From JBDHWG01 sp046328525 (GTDB taxonomy: Bacteria; Chloroflexota; Anaerolineae; Epilineales; JAHCIE01), in assembly GCA_046328525.1 (NCBI GenBank), contig JAXLWK010000011.1, positions 124,001-188,000 of the forward strand: a stretch of 64,000 bases of DNA, in the 5' to 3' direction. Every line of letters starts with the position of its first letter. The first letter of the stretch is position 1. The translations under genes and the position numbers were made by a program. Positions 26,215 through 34,171 of the stretch are shown one piece after another. The notes under the pieces were generated by a model. It was not told the DNA's origin, made no database searches, and saw nothing but the letters and a program-made list of their open reading frames with translations.

Positions 26215-27624
26215 CTACCCCACCAGGCGGTTGATGCCGTCGAATGCGGCGACCTTGTAGCACTCCGCCAGCGTGGGGTAGTTGAAGACGGTGTTGACGA
26301 AGTAGTCCACCGTCCCGTTGCAGCTCAGCACCGCCTGGCCGATGTGGATCAGTTCGCTCGCCCCCTCGCCGATGATGTGGACGCCGAGCAGCTCGCGCGT
26401 CTCCAGGTGGAAGATGAGCTTGAGGAAGCCGGTCGTGTCGCCGATAATCTGCCCGCGCGCGGTCTCGCGGTACCACGCCTTGCCGACCTCATACGGGATG
26501 TCCGCCTTGGTCAGCTCCTCCTCGTTCTTGCCAACCGTCGAGATCTCCGGGATCGCGTAGATGCCGTAGGGGTAGAGGTGCGGCATGCTGCTGGTCGGCA
26601 GGTCGAACGCGTGCGCCGCCGCCAACCGCCCCTGCTCCATGGACGTGGACGCCAGGCTGGGGAAGCCGATCACGTCGCCGACGGCGTAGATGTGCGGCGC
26701 GTCGGTCTGGTAGTTCTCATTCACGGGAATCCGGCCGCGATCATCTACGGCCAGGCCCGCCGCCGCCAGGTTCAACGACTCGGTCGCGCCAGTGCGCCCG
26801 ATGCTGTACAGCGCCTTCTCGGTGACAATCTGCTTGCCGCTCTGAAGACTGATGCGCACCTTGTCGCCGTGGGTATCGTGAATCGGCTCGAGACTCTTCA
26901 CCTCCTCACCCAGGCGGAGCATCACCAGGTTCTCGCGGAGGTGATAGGCCAGCGTGTCCATGATCTCCGAGTCAATGAACGGTAGGAGGCGGTCGCGCTT
27001 GTCCACGAGCGTCACCTTGACGCCCAGGGCAGCGAACAGGCTCGCATACTCCAGGCCGATGATGCCCGCGCCGATGACGCTCAGCGTTCGCGGCAGATGG
27101 TCGAGACGCAGCACATCGTCGCTGATGAAGATGCGCTGGCCGTCAAACGGGATGTGGGGGTCCTGGGTGGCATTGGTGCCGACGGCGATGATAATCTTGT
27201 CCGCCGTCACGTCGCGGTAGCCGCCGCCGACGAGGTAGTGCAGGCGAACGGCGTGGGGGTCGAGAAAGATCGCCTCAGCGGAGAGGACGTCAATCCGATT
27301 GCGCATCAACTGCGCCCGCACCACCTCGACCTCGTGGGTCATCACATGGTTGGCGCGGAACATGAGATCGCCGATCGTGATATTCTGCTTTACGCTGTAC
27401 GAAGCGCCGTACATGCCGCGTTCGCGGTAGCCTGTCAGGTACAGCACCGCCTCGCGCAGCGTCTTGCTCGGAATGGTGCCTGTGTTGATGCACACCCCGC
27501 CGACGACGGCCTTGCGCTCCACAACGGCCACGCGCTTGCCGAGCTTCGCCCCCTGGATCGCGGCGCGCTGTCCCGCCGGACCGGAGCCGATCACCAACAG
27601 ATCGTATGTGCTGTCAGCTTCCAT
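26215..27624 (-). CDS. sthA: Soluble pyridine nucleotide transhydrogenase
   Basis: 469 residues from ATG 27624, with AGGAGG just upstream. Flavoprotein disulfide-reductase fold: FAD site LLVIGSGPAGQRAA, NAD site SVIGAGIIGLEYASLFAALG. The segment GGVCINTGTIPSKTLREAV has Thr where dihydrolipoamide dehydrogenase has its second redox Cys, the usual mark of SthA. It exchanges reducing equivalents between NADH and NADPH in the cytosol. Monocistronic. It should not be mistaken for the E3 of the 2-oxoacid dehydrogenase at 34172-38221. Confidence 0.92.
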   Translation of the reverse strand: MEADSTYDLLVIGSGPAGQRAAIQGAKLGKRVAVVERKAVVGGVCINTGTIPSKTLREAVLYLTGYRERGMYGASYSVKQNITIGDLMFRANHVMTHEVEVVRAQLMRNRIDVLSAEAIFLDPHAVRLHYLVGGGYRDVTADKIIIAVGTNATQDPHIPFDGQRIFISDDVLRLDHLPRTLSVIGAGIIGLEYASLFAALGVKVTLVDKRDRLLPFIDSEIMDTLAYHLRENLVMLRLGEEVKSLEPIHDTHGDKVRISLQSGKQIVTEKALYSIGRTGATESLNLAAAGLAVDDRGRIPVNENYQTDAPHIYAVGDVIGFPSLASTSMEQGRLAAAHAFDLPTSSMPHLYPYGIYAIPEISTVGKNEEELTKADIPYEVGKAWYRETARGQIIGDTTGFLKLIFHLETRELLGVHIIGEGASELIHIGQAVLSCNGTVDYFVNTVFNYPTLAECYKVAAFDGINRLVG

Positions 27625-27737
27625 TGACCCTCCTGTCGCCATGACCCTCTAATCATAGCACAGAAGGCCGCGATTTCGCCGCCATAGACAGGGGGCAGGC
27701 GGGGAAATCATCCGCCGCCTGCCCCCTTGCCCCCGGC

Positions 27738-28226
27738 TCAACCGGCTGCTGGCGGCGCCATCGTCACGCCATACTTCGCGCCGATCTCGACGATGCGTTG
27801 CACGACCGCCGGGTCGGCCGCATCGGCGATCCCCTTGCCCGCCAACCCCACCGCCAACTCCTCGACGAAGCGCTCGCCGGGGCCGCCAGGCGACGCGATA
27901 AAGAGGATGCGCCCCACCGTCTCACCGATGTTCTGGAAGCCGTGAGCCACGCCGCGCGGCACGAACACCAGGTCGCCGGCGTTGAGCACGAGTTGCTGGT
28001 CGCCCAGCACGAAGCCATATGTCCCTTCGGCCACCATGTGCGTCTCATCCTGCTCGTTCATGTGGGGCGGCACGCCGAGTTGCGGCCCCGACACAATCTC
28101 CATCATCGAGTACGCGCCGCCGGTTTCGGCCGCCGTCACCTTAAACGTAAAGTCGGTGTCCAGGCAGCGGCACGTCTGTCCCTCTGCCGTCCGCGTCACC
28201 GTCGCCGCCATCATGTCCATCGTCAT
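27738..28226 (-). CDS. Cupin domain protein
   Basis: 162 residues with GGGAGG five bases before the ATG. Single cupin barrel: motif 1 GVPPHMNEQDETHMVAEG (metal-binding His/Glu) and motif 2 LNAGDLVFVPRGVAHGFQN. The C-terminal 50 residues form an extra helical tail (FVEELAVGLAGKGIADAAD) often seen in small-molecule-binding cupins. Function unassigned. Transcribed divergently from the alcohol dehydrogenase gene. Confidence 0.85.
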   Translation of the reverse strand: MTMDMMAATVTRTAEGQTCRCLDTDFTFKVTAAETGGAYSMMEIVSGPQLGVPPHMNEQDETHMVAEGTYGFVLGDQQLVLNAGDLVFVPRGVAHGFQNIGETVGRILFIASPGGPGERFVEELAVGLAGKGIADAADPAVVQRIVEIGAKYGVTMAPPAAG

Positions 28227-28329
28227 GTCATCCTCCCAACTGGGCTATCCTGGCATCTCGCGCTGTGATTGTCTTGTGAACACACATCACAGACGCCCAC
28301 GGCCGCCCGCCGGATTTCTCGGAGCAGAC

Positions 28330-28357
28330 TTGACCTCAGACTCGCTTGCGGTATCAT
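28330..28357 (+). promoter_or_regulatory. Promoter of the alcohol dehydrogenase-lactonase pair
   Basis: TTGACC (28330-28335), 16-base spacer, TATCAT (28352-28357), 58 bp before the ATG at 28415. Confidence 0.55.
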
Positions 28358-28414
28358 CCTGGAGACTCACGTCGCGCACCCACTGAAACAGGCTACCATC
28401 AGCAAAGGCGCCTT

Positions 28415-29440
28415 ATGAAAACCATCGTCCTCAATGAGCCGGGGCGCTTCGCCCTCGCCGACACCTCTGCCCAACTGCGCCCCGGACCCGGCGAGGCCCT
28501 CGTCCGCGTCCTGCGCATCGGTGTCTGCGGTACCGACTTCCACGCTTTCGAGGGCACGCAGCCGTACTTCAGCTACCCCCGCGTCCTCGGCCACGAACTG
28601 GCCGTCGAGGTGGTCGCGCTGGGGGCGGGCGAGATGCCGCCGGGGCTGACCGAGGGCGTCCACTGCGCGGTGCGGCCCTACATCGCCTGCGGGCAGTGCA
28701 GCGCGTGTCGGCGGGGCGCGCCCAACTGCTGCGAGAAGCTGCGGGTCATCGGTGTCCACATTGACGGCGGGATGCGCGACGCCTTCGTCGTGCCCGTGAG
28801 CGCCCTGCACATCGCGCCGACACTGTCCGCCGACCACCTGGCGCTGGTCGAGCCACTCGCCATCGGCGCCCACGCCGCGCGCCGCCCCGGCCTCGCGCCC
28901 GGCGAGCAGGCGCTCATCATCGGCGCCGGCCCCATCGGCCTGGCGACCATGCAGTTCGTGCGGCTGGGCGGCGCCGACATCACCCTCCTGGAAATCAACC
29001 CGAAGCGCGTCGAGTTCGCCCGCCAACACGGCGGCGTGGAGCGCGTCATCGACTCTCTGGAAGATGTCCCGGCCCGTTTGCGCGAGATGCTCGGCGGCGA
29101 CCTGCCGACGGCCGTCTTCGACGCGACCGGCAACCCGCGTTCGATGATGGGCGCGGTGCAATATCTCGCCAGCGCGGGGAAGCTAATCTTTGTCGGCCTC
29201 GTCCAGGGGCAGCTCAGCCTGGACGACCCGGAGTTCCACCGCCGCGAGGTGACGCTCTACCGCAGCCGCAACGCCACGGCCGAGGACTTCACACAAGTTA
29301 TCGGCGCGCTCGAAGCGGGCGCGATTGACCTCAATCCGTGGATCACCCACCGCGCCGCCCCGGAAGCCATGCTCGACGAGTTCGGGGCCTGGATGCGGCC
29401 GGAGAGCGGCGTCGTCAAGGCCGTCGTCGAGTGGTCGTGA
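28415..29440 (+). CDS. Zinc-dependent alcohol/polyol dehydrogenase
   Basis: 341 residues from ATG 28415 (AAAGG six bases upstream). GroES-like domain with catalytic zinc ligands in GVCGTDFHAFEG and VLGHELAVEV. All four structural zinc cysteines are present in ACGQCSACRRGAPNCC. The Rossmann domain carries LIIGAGPIGLATMQF. It belongs to the threonine/sorbitol/L-fucose-dehydrogenase-like medium-chain group. A lactonase-like amidohydrolase begins 12 bp downstream; oxidation of a sugar to its lactone followed by ring opening fits the pair. Confidence 0.92.
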   Translation: MKTIVLNEPGRFALADTSAQLRPGPGEALVRVLRIGVCGTDFHAFEGTQPYFSYPRVLGHELAVEVVALGAGEMPPGLTEGVHCAVRPYIACGQCSACRRGAPNCCEKLRVIGVHIDGGMRDAFVVPVSALHIAPTLSADHLALVEPLAIGAHAARRPGLAPGEQALIIGAGPIGLATMQFVRLGGADITLLEINPKRVEFARQHGGVERVIDSLEDVPARLREMLGGDLPTAVFDATGNPRSMMGAVQYLASAGKLIFVGLVQGQLSLDDPEFHRREVTLYRSRNATAEDFTQVIGALEAGAIDLNPWITHRAAPEAMLDEFGAWMRPESGVVKAVVEWS

Positions 29441-29452
29441 GAGGGCTGTCGC

Positions 29453-30310
29453 ATGCTATCCATCGTTGACAGCCACGCGCACTTCTGGGACACCGGCTAC
29501 CTGAGCTACCCCTGGCTGGAGGAGGAGCCGACCCTCAACCGGCCCTACCTCCCGGACCACGTGCCGGCCGGCAGCGCCGACTATCGCGTTGACCGCATCG
29601 TCTTCGTCCAGGCCGACTGCCTGCCGCGCCAGGGCGTCGCCGAGGTGGACTGGGTGAGCGGCCTCGCCGACGGCGATCCGCGCATCGCCGGCATCGTCGC
29701 CTTCGCCCCGCTGGAACACCCCGACGCCGCCGCGCCCATCCTGGAAACGCTTTCCCTGCGGCCCCTGGTCAGGGGCATCCGCCGCCTGATCCAGTCAGAG
29801 CCGTTGGGGTTCAGCGCGCAGCCGGCGTTCGTCCAAGGCGTGGGGATGCTGGCCGAGTATGGCTTCACGTGCGACCTGTGTATCAAGCACCCGCAGCTAC
29901 CGGACGTCATCCGCCTCGTCGGACAGTGCCCGGACGTGCGCTTCGTCCTGGACCACATCGGCAAGCCGGACATCAAGCATCACGTCCTGGAGCCGTGGCG
30001 GCAGAACATCGCCGCGCTGGCCGCGATGCCGAATGTGTGGTGCAAGATTTCGGGGCTGGTGACCGAGGCGGACACGGGGAGTTGGACGGCGGAAGACCTG
30101 CGGCCCTACATCGAGGCGGTGATCGAGGCGTTCGGCGTGGAGCGCGTCATGTTCGGCAGCGACGCGCCGGTCGCCTACCTTGCCACGACCTACGACCGGT
30201 GGGTTGAGACGCTGCACGACGCCACGCGCGGCCTCTCCCCGGCGGACCAACAGCGCCTCTTCGCCGCCAACGCAACGCAATTCTATAGACTGTCGAGGGT
30301 TCACAACTGA
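29453..30310 (+). CDS. Amidohydrolase_2 family protein, L-fuconolactonase-like
   Basis: 285 residues. TIM-barrel metal hydrolase with the N-terminal VDSHAHFWD motif, DHIGKPDIK in the middle and MFGSDAPVA near the end, as in 2-pyrone-4,6-dicarboxylate lactonase and L-fucono-1,5-lactonase relatives. Expected reaction: hydrolysis of a sugar-acid lactone. Starts 12 bp after the alcohol dehydrogenase. With the L-galactose/L-fucose dehydrogenase-like gene at 49938-50867 it could form an oxidative fucose branch; this is inference. Confidence 0.88.
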   Translation: MLSIVDSHAHFWDTGYLSYPWLEEEPTLNRPYLPDHVPAGSADYRVDRIVFVQADCLPRQGVAEVDWVSGLADGDPRIAGIVAFAPLEHPDAAAPILETLSLRPLVRGIRRLIQSEPLGFSAQPAFVQGVGMLAEYGFTCDLCIKHPQLPDVIRLVGQCPDVRFVLDHIGKPDIKHHVLEPWRQNIAALAAMPNVWCKISGLVTEADTGSWTAEDLRPYIEAVIEAFGVERVMFGSDAPVAYLATTYDRWVETLHDATRGLSPADQQRLFAANATQFYRLSRVHN

Positions 30311-30384
30311 GCTTACCCAGAACTGCCTCGCCAGACTGACCGGTGCCGTCGTGAACGACTACACACTCGGACGAGGCGACAACT

Positions 30385-32064
30385 TCAGGCAAACATCTGC
30401 TGGACAGACAACGGTACATCCGGGGGCAGCAGAACGATCAACAGGCTCCGGGCACGGGAGCAGCCTACATACAGCAGCTTGTCCAGCCTATCGGCGCGGC
30501 TGTTGCGGCCGGACCAGCGCTCGACCTCGGCCAGAACGACGACGGCGCGCTCCAGCCCCTTGAACGACTGGATTGTAGTGCGGAAGACCTCGCCGGGCCG
30601 CGGGCGAGGGTTGTCGGTTAAGGGCACAGCGCCCGGCCCGGTGCGACCCCACAACTGGCTTTTGTCTTTCGAAAACGGCGTTAGGACGATGATCTCATCC
30701 GATGGGATGCCTTCGTCGACCGTCAGGCGCTTGAGAGTGGCGGCGACCGCGGCCGACGTCTGCCCCGGTGCGTACTGCTCGACGACTATGGGCCGCCCGA
30801 CCGGGCCGAGGGCCGTTGGCGCCTCGCCACCAGTGTAGAACTTCAGCACCTGCTTGTGGATGAGCTGCGTGTTGCGGCAGTTGATGGTGAGTGGGTAAGG
30901 CTCGGACTGGATGGGGAACGGGCCGCGCCGAACGTAGATGCGCTGGTTGTCGTCAAAGAATATGTACAGGATGCCTTGTTCCGGATCGCGTAGCAGCATC
31001 TGCAACGGCTCCCACCACTCCTCCTGGAAGTCTTGGCCCTCGTCCACGACGATGGCGTCATAGCGCACCATCAACCGGTCAGCCGCCTCCATGAGCGCCT
31101 GAGGTAGCGCCTGATCGAAATAGCGGTCGTTTGTATCCGACGACACGACGACGCCCGCCTGGCGGGTCAAGTCGCGGCATAGGCCGTGGAAGTGATGCAC
31201 GTCAAGATTCGCGTTCGGTCGGATAGTGGCGCGCAAGTCGGCGGCAAGCGCCTTGTTGAAGCACGTCAACAGCACCTGGAAGCCCTCACGTGCGAGGCGA
31301 CTGGCCTTCTCGGCGGCGAGCAATGTCTTCCCCGAGCCGGCACAGCCGCAGATAGCGGCGCGGCGCTGGCGGCTCAGAGTGTTCAAGATATTGTACTGCT
31401 GCTGGGTCAGGCGGATGAACTGGTCGCGCTCCTGGATTAGCTCACCCCATAGCGCCGGCTTCAGGTCCCACGTCCGACCCAGCAGCGTGACCAGGGCCTC
31501 TATGACCGCCGCGCTAGGAGCCGACTGACGCGGACTCATCTGGCCGCGCCAGTACGCCAGCGCCCTGTCGAGCGCCGCCTTGATGTTGACCATGTCCATC
31601 GCGTCCAGGATGATAGCGCGGGGCTTGTCGGGGCCGAGGCTTGGCTCGCTCACCGGGATGTCCGGGAAGGCGACGGCGTGCCCCAGGTTGATGAACTCGT
31701 TCTCGCGCGTCATGGCCTTGAGCTGGCGCAAGAGGGCGTACTTGCTGTCCAGCGCCTGCGCGAATGGATTCTTGATGCTGTAGACCTGGCCGGAGGTCGC
31801 AACGCTCTGCCACTGATTGTAGTCTGGCTCCCATTGGACACGGCCACCCTTCACTTCAATGACGAGGATGCCCTGGGTCGGATGGGCGATGACGAAGTCG
31901 GCCTCGCCGTCGCGAGGGCGGCCGTCCCGGCCTAGCCCCTGCCAGGCCACGCTGTGGAACACCGCCCACGTGTCGTCCAGGCTGTCGCGGAACGCGGCGT
32001 ATAGCCGCCGTTCGGCGTTGCTCTTCGTGTCCGGGTCAATGGGGTTGGGGTACATGCGGGCCAT
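30385..32064 (-). CDS. NERD-domain UvrD-like superfamily I helicase
   Basis: 559 residues; ATG 32064 preceded by GGGAG. N-terminal NERD nuclease-related domain (residues about 15-120) with GEADFVIAHPTQGILVIEVKGG, the Asp-Glu-x-Lys pattern of a PD-(D/E)XK-like fold. Helicase domain: Walker A CGCAGSGKTLLAA near residue 250, motif II IVVDEGQDFQEEWWEPL, motif III DDNQRIYVRR, and C-terminal TTIQSFKGLERAVVVL and YVGCSRARSLL. Known members are linked to DNA processing and sometimes to phage defence; a specific role here is not shown. Stands alone on the minus strand after araB, separated from it by a large inverted repeat. Confidence 0.9.
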   Translation of the reverse strand: MARMYPNPIDPDTKSNAERRLYAAFRDSLDDTWAVFHSVAWQGLGRDGRPRDGEADFVIAHPTQGILVIEVKGGRVQWEPDYNQWQSVATSGQVYSIKNPFAQALDSKYALLRQLKAMTRENEFINLGHAVAFPDIPVSEPSLGPDKPRAIILDAMDMVNIKAALDRALAYWRGQMSPRQSAPSAAVIEALVTLLGRTWDLKPALWGELIQERDQFIRLTQQQYNILNTLSRQRRAAICGCAGSGKTLLAAEKASRLAREGFQVLLTCFNKALAADLRATIRPNANLDVHHFHGLCRDLTRQAGVVVSSDTNDRYFDQALPQALMEAADRLMVRYDAIVVDEGQDFQEEWWEPLQMLLRDPEQGILYIFFDDNQRIYVRRGPFPIQSEPYPLTINCRNTQLIHKQVLKFYTGGEAPTALGPVGRPIVVEQYAPGQTSAAVAATLKRLTVDEGIPSDEIIVLTPFSKDKSQLWGRTGPGAVPLTDNPRPRPGEVFRTTIQSFKGLERAVVVLAEVERWSGRNSRADRLDKLLYVGCSRARSLLIVLLPPDVPLSVQQMFA

Positions 32065-32094
32065 GATACTCCCTGGCTGACTTGAGCCACCTTC

Positions 32095-32195
32095 TGTCAA
32101 CGGACAGGGTCACGGATGAGCGGCTGATCGTGGCTGTATAGGTCATGCGAGGCCTATGCACGACCATCCGTTCATCCGATACCTATCCGTTGACA
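32095..32195. repeat. 101-bp imperfect inverted repeat upstream of the NERD helicase
   Basis: Outer arms TGTCAACGGA and TCCGTTGACA are perfect; inside them CGGATGA pairs with TCATCCG and TCGTG with CACGA. It fills most of the gap between the araB stop and the helicase start. No transposase. It could be a MITE-like element or a cruciform/terminator structure. Confidence 0.6.
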
Positions 32196-32243
32196 GCCGT
32201 TCACGAGACCAGGAAGGGCACCGATCGAGATGTGATCTGAAAG

Positions 32244-33908
32244 TTATGAGGACTTCAGCTCGCGCAGCTTCAGCATGACGTTGTTTTCGCCCAGCCCGAA
32301 GTAGTCGTGCAGGCGCTTGTACTCGGCGAAGAGCTGCTGGTAGATCGCGGTGTTGGCGGCGTTCGGGTGGTACACTTCACCGGTGCTCGCCACCATGGAC
32401 TGCGCCGCCTCGGTCAGCGAGTCGAAGCCGCCCGCCGCGCGCCCCGCCGCCAGCGCGCCCAGCATCGCCGCGCCCAGCGCCGACGCCTGCCCGCCGCCGC
32501 CGACGGTGAACGGACGGCCGGTCACATCGGCGTAGATCTGGAGCAAGAGCTTGTTGCGCTCGGCCAGGCCGCCGCACGCGACAAGCTCGTCCACGCGCAC
32601 GCCGTTGGCCTCGAACGTGTCCACGATGATCTTAGTGCCGAAGGCCGTCGCCTCGATGAGAGCGCGGTAGATGTCCGGCGGGCGCGTGCCGAGGGTCATG
32701 CCCACCAGGACGCCGCTGAGGTTGGCGTTGACAAGCACCGAGCGGTTGCCGTTCCACCAGTCCAGGGCGACCAGCCCGGCCTGGCCTGGCGTCTGCTGCG
32801 CCGCGTCCGCTTCGAGCGCCTGGAACACACTCAGGCCGCGCGCCTGCGCCTCGCGTTCGTAATAGCCCGGCACACCCTGCTCCACGTACCACTCGAATAT
32901 GTCCCCGACGCCCGCCTGGCCGCCCTCGTAGCCGTAGAGGCCGGGGATAATACCGTCGCCGACGACGCCGCTGATGCCCGGCACGAGGTGCTGACGGTCG
33001 TCCACGATCATGTGGCACGTGGACGTACCGAGGATGAGCGCCATGCGCCCCGGCGTCGTGACGCCCGCGCCCGGCACCGCTGCGTGGGCGTCAATCGTCG
33101 GCGCGGCGACGGCGATGCCCGGCCGCAGGCCCATCCACGCGGCCGCCATGTCGTTGAGGAAGCCAACGCGCGTGCCCGGCGCCACGACCTCACTCGCCGC
33201 CTTCGTGCGGTGGAAACCGTCCAGGCGCGGGTCGAGGGCGACCAGGAACTCGTTGCTGGGGTAGCCGGTCGCCTTGTTCCACATGCCCTTGTAGCCTGCC
33301 GCGCAGGCGTTGCGCTTCTCGTCCCCCGTCATCTGCCACACGACCCAGTCGCCCGCCTCGACGATCTTGTCCATCGCGGCGTAGACTTCGGGCGCTTCAT
33401 CGAGAATCTGGAGCGTCTTGCTGTGCAGCCACTCGGACGAGATGCGGCCGCCGTAGAGCGGCAGCCAGCTCTCGTGGCGCTCCTGGGCCAAGGCGTTGAT
33501 GCGGTCGGCCTCCGGCTGCGCGGCGTGGTGCTTCCACAGCTTCACCCAGGCGTGCGGGTTCGCCCGCCACTCGTCCTCGAAGCACAGCGGCGTGCCGTCG
33601 GCGCGCACGGGCAGGACAGTGCAGGCGGTGAAATCCACGCCGATGCCGATGACGTCCTCGGCGTTGACGCCCGCCGCTCGCAGCGCCGCCGGCACGGCCT
33701 CCTTGAGCGTCGCCAGGTAGTCGGCCGGGTTCTGCAACGCCCAGTCCGGCCCCAGGCGCGTGCCGCCGGGCAGCCACTCGTCAATGACGCCGTCGCCGTA
33801 GCGGTGGACGGCGCTACCGACCGTCTGGCCCGTCGAGACGTCCACGACCACGGCGCGGCCCGACTCAGTCCCAAAATCAAGCCCAATGGCGAATTTGCTC
33901 TGGCTCAC
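32244..33908 (-). CDS. araB: Ribulokinase
   Basis: 554 residues, full length for AraB; GTG start with AAGGGGG six bases upstream. FGGY kinase fold: N-terminal phosphate loop AIGLDFGTESGRAVVVDV, GIGVDFTACTVLP and the ribulokinase-type loop LPLYGGRISSEW, then C-terminal LILGTSTCHM and VACGGLAERNKLLL with ATP-site features. It phosphorylates L- or D-ribulose to ribulose 5-phosphate. No araA or araD lies nearby. It follows the 2-oxoacid dehydrogenase operon by 263 bp, with its own promoter-like sequence, so its link to that operon is possible but not certain. Confidence 0.93.
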   Translation of the reverse strand: MSQSKFAIGLDFGTESGRAVVVDVSTGQTVGSAVHRYGDGVIDEWLPGGTRLGPDWALQNPADYLATLKEAVPAALRAAGVNAEDVIGIGVDFTACTVLPVRADGTPLCFEDEWRANPHAWVKLWKHHAAQPEADRINALAQERHESWLPLYGGRISSEWLHSKTLQILDEAPEVYAAMDKIVEAGDWVVWQMTGDEKRNACAAGYKGMWNKATGYPSNEFLVALDPRLDGFHRTKAASEVVAPGTRVGFLNDMAAAWMGLRPGIAVAAPTIDAHAAVPGAGVTTPGRMALILGTSTCHMIVDDRQHLVPGISGVVGDGIIPGLYGYEGGQAGVGDIFEWYVEQGVPGYYEREAQARGLSVFQALEADAAQQTPGQAGLVALDWWNGNRSVLVNANLSGVLVGMTLGTRPPDIYRALIEATAFGTKIIVDTFEANGVRVDELVACGGLAERNKLLLQIYADVTGRPFTVGGGGQASALGAAMLGALAAGRAAGGFDSLTEAAQSMVASTGEVYHPNAANTAIYQQLFAEYKRLHDYFGLGENNVMLKLRELKSS

Positions 33909-33957
33909 AGGTTACCCCCTTCATGGGCGGCGAAGTTAGTCTGCGTTGACAAATCTA

Positions 33958-33985
33958 GTTTTACCACCGAATTGGGCTGTGTCAA
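33958..33985 (-). promoter_or_regulatory. Possible araB promoter
   Basis: On the minus strand TTGACA (33985-33980), 16-base spacer, TAAAAC (33963-33958). The -35 is perfect and the -10 is weak. About 50 bp upstream of the GTG. Confidence 0.45.
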
Positions 33986-34003
33986 CCCATCGAGAAGAGA
34001 GAA

Positions 34004-34160
34004 TGCCGTAGAGGCACAGAGCGCACAGACTACCGATCCCGGTAGGGGCAGCGCCTTGTGCCTGCCCTGTCGGGATAGGGGCAGTGCCTCGTACCTGCCC
34101 GTTGGAGACGTAAAGAAGAGAGGGGCATCCACAAGGGAACGCCCCTACAGGGTGACTCCA
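34004..34160. repeat. Cluster of dispersed short repeats
   Basis: Contains a GAGGCACAGAGCGCACAGA block related to the element at 16121-16194, followed by GGTAGGGGCAGCGCC...GCCTGCCC and GGATAGGGGCAGTGCC...CTGCCC blocks and an AACGCCCCTAC end. The GTAGGGGCA family is also found as a palindrome at 42303-42331. Non-coding, between the E1 gene and araB. Confidence 0.6.
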
Positions 34161-34171
34161 TGCCCTAGACT

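Noticed and set aside
26215..27624. Flavoprotein as the missing E3 (dihydrolipoamide dehydrogenase)
   Set aside because: The second redox cysteine is replaced by Thr (CINTGTIPSK), which marks SthA; it is also not in the E1/E2 operon.
28270..28300. CRP-like site (TGTGA ... TCACA) between cupin and alcohol dehydrogenase
   Set aside because: Half-sites are 7 rather than 6 bp apart and no CRP homologue is known from the window; could be chance.
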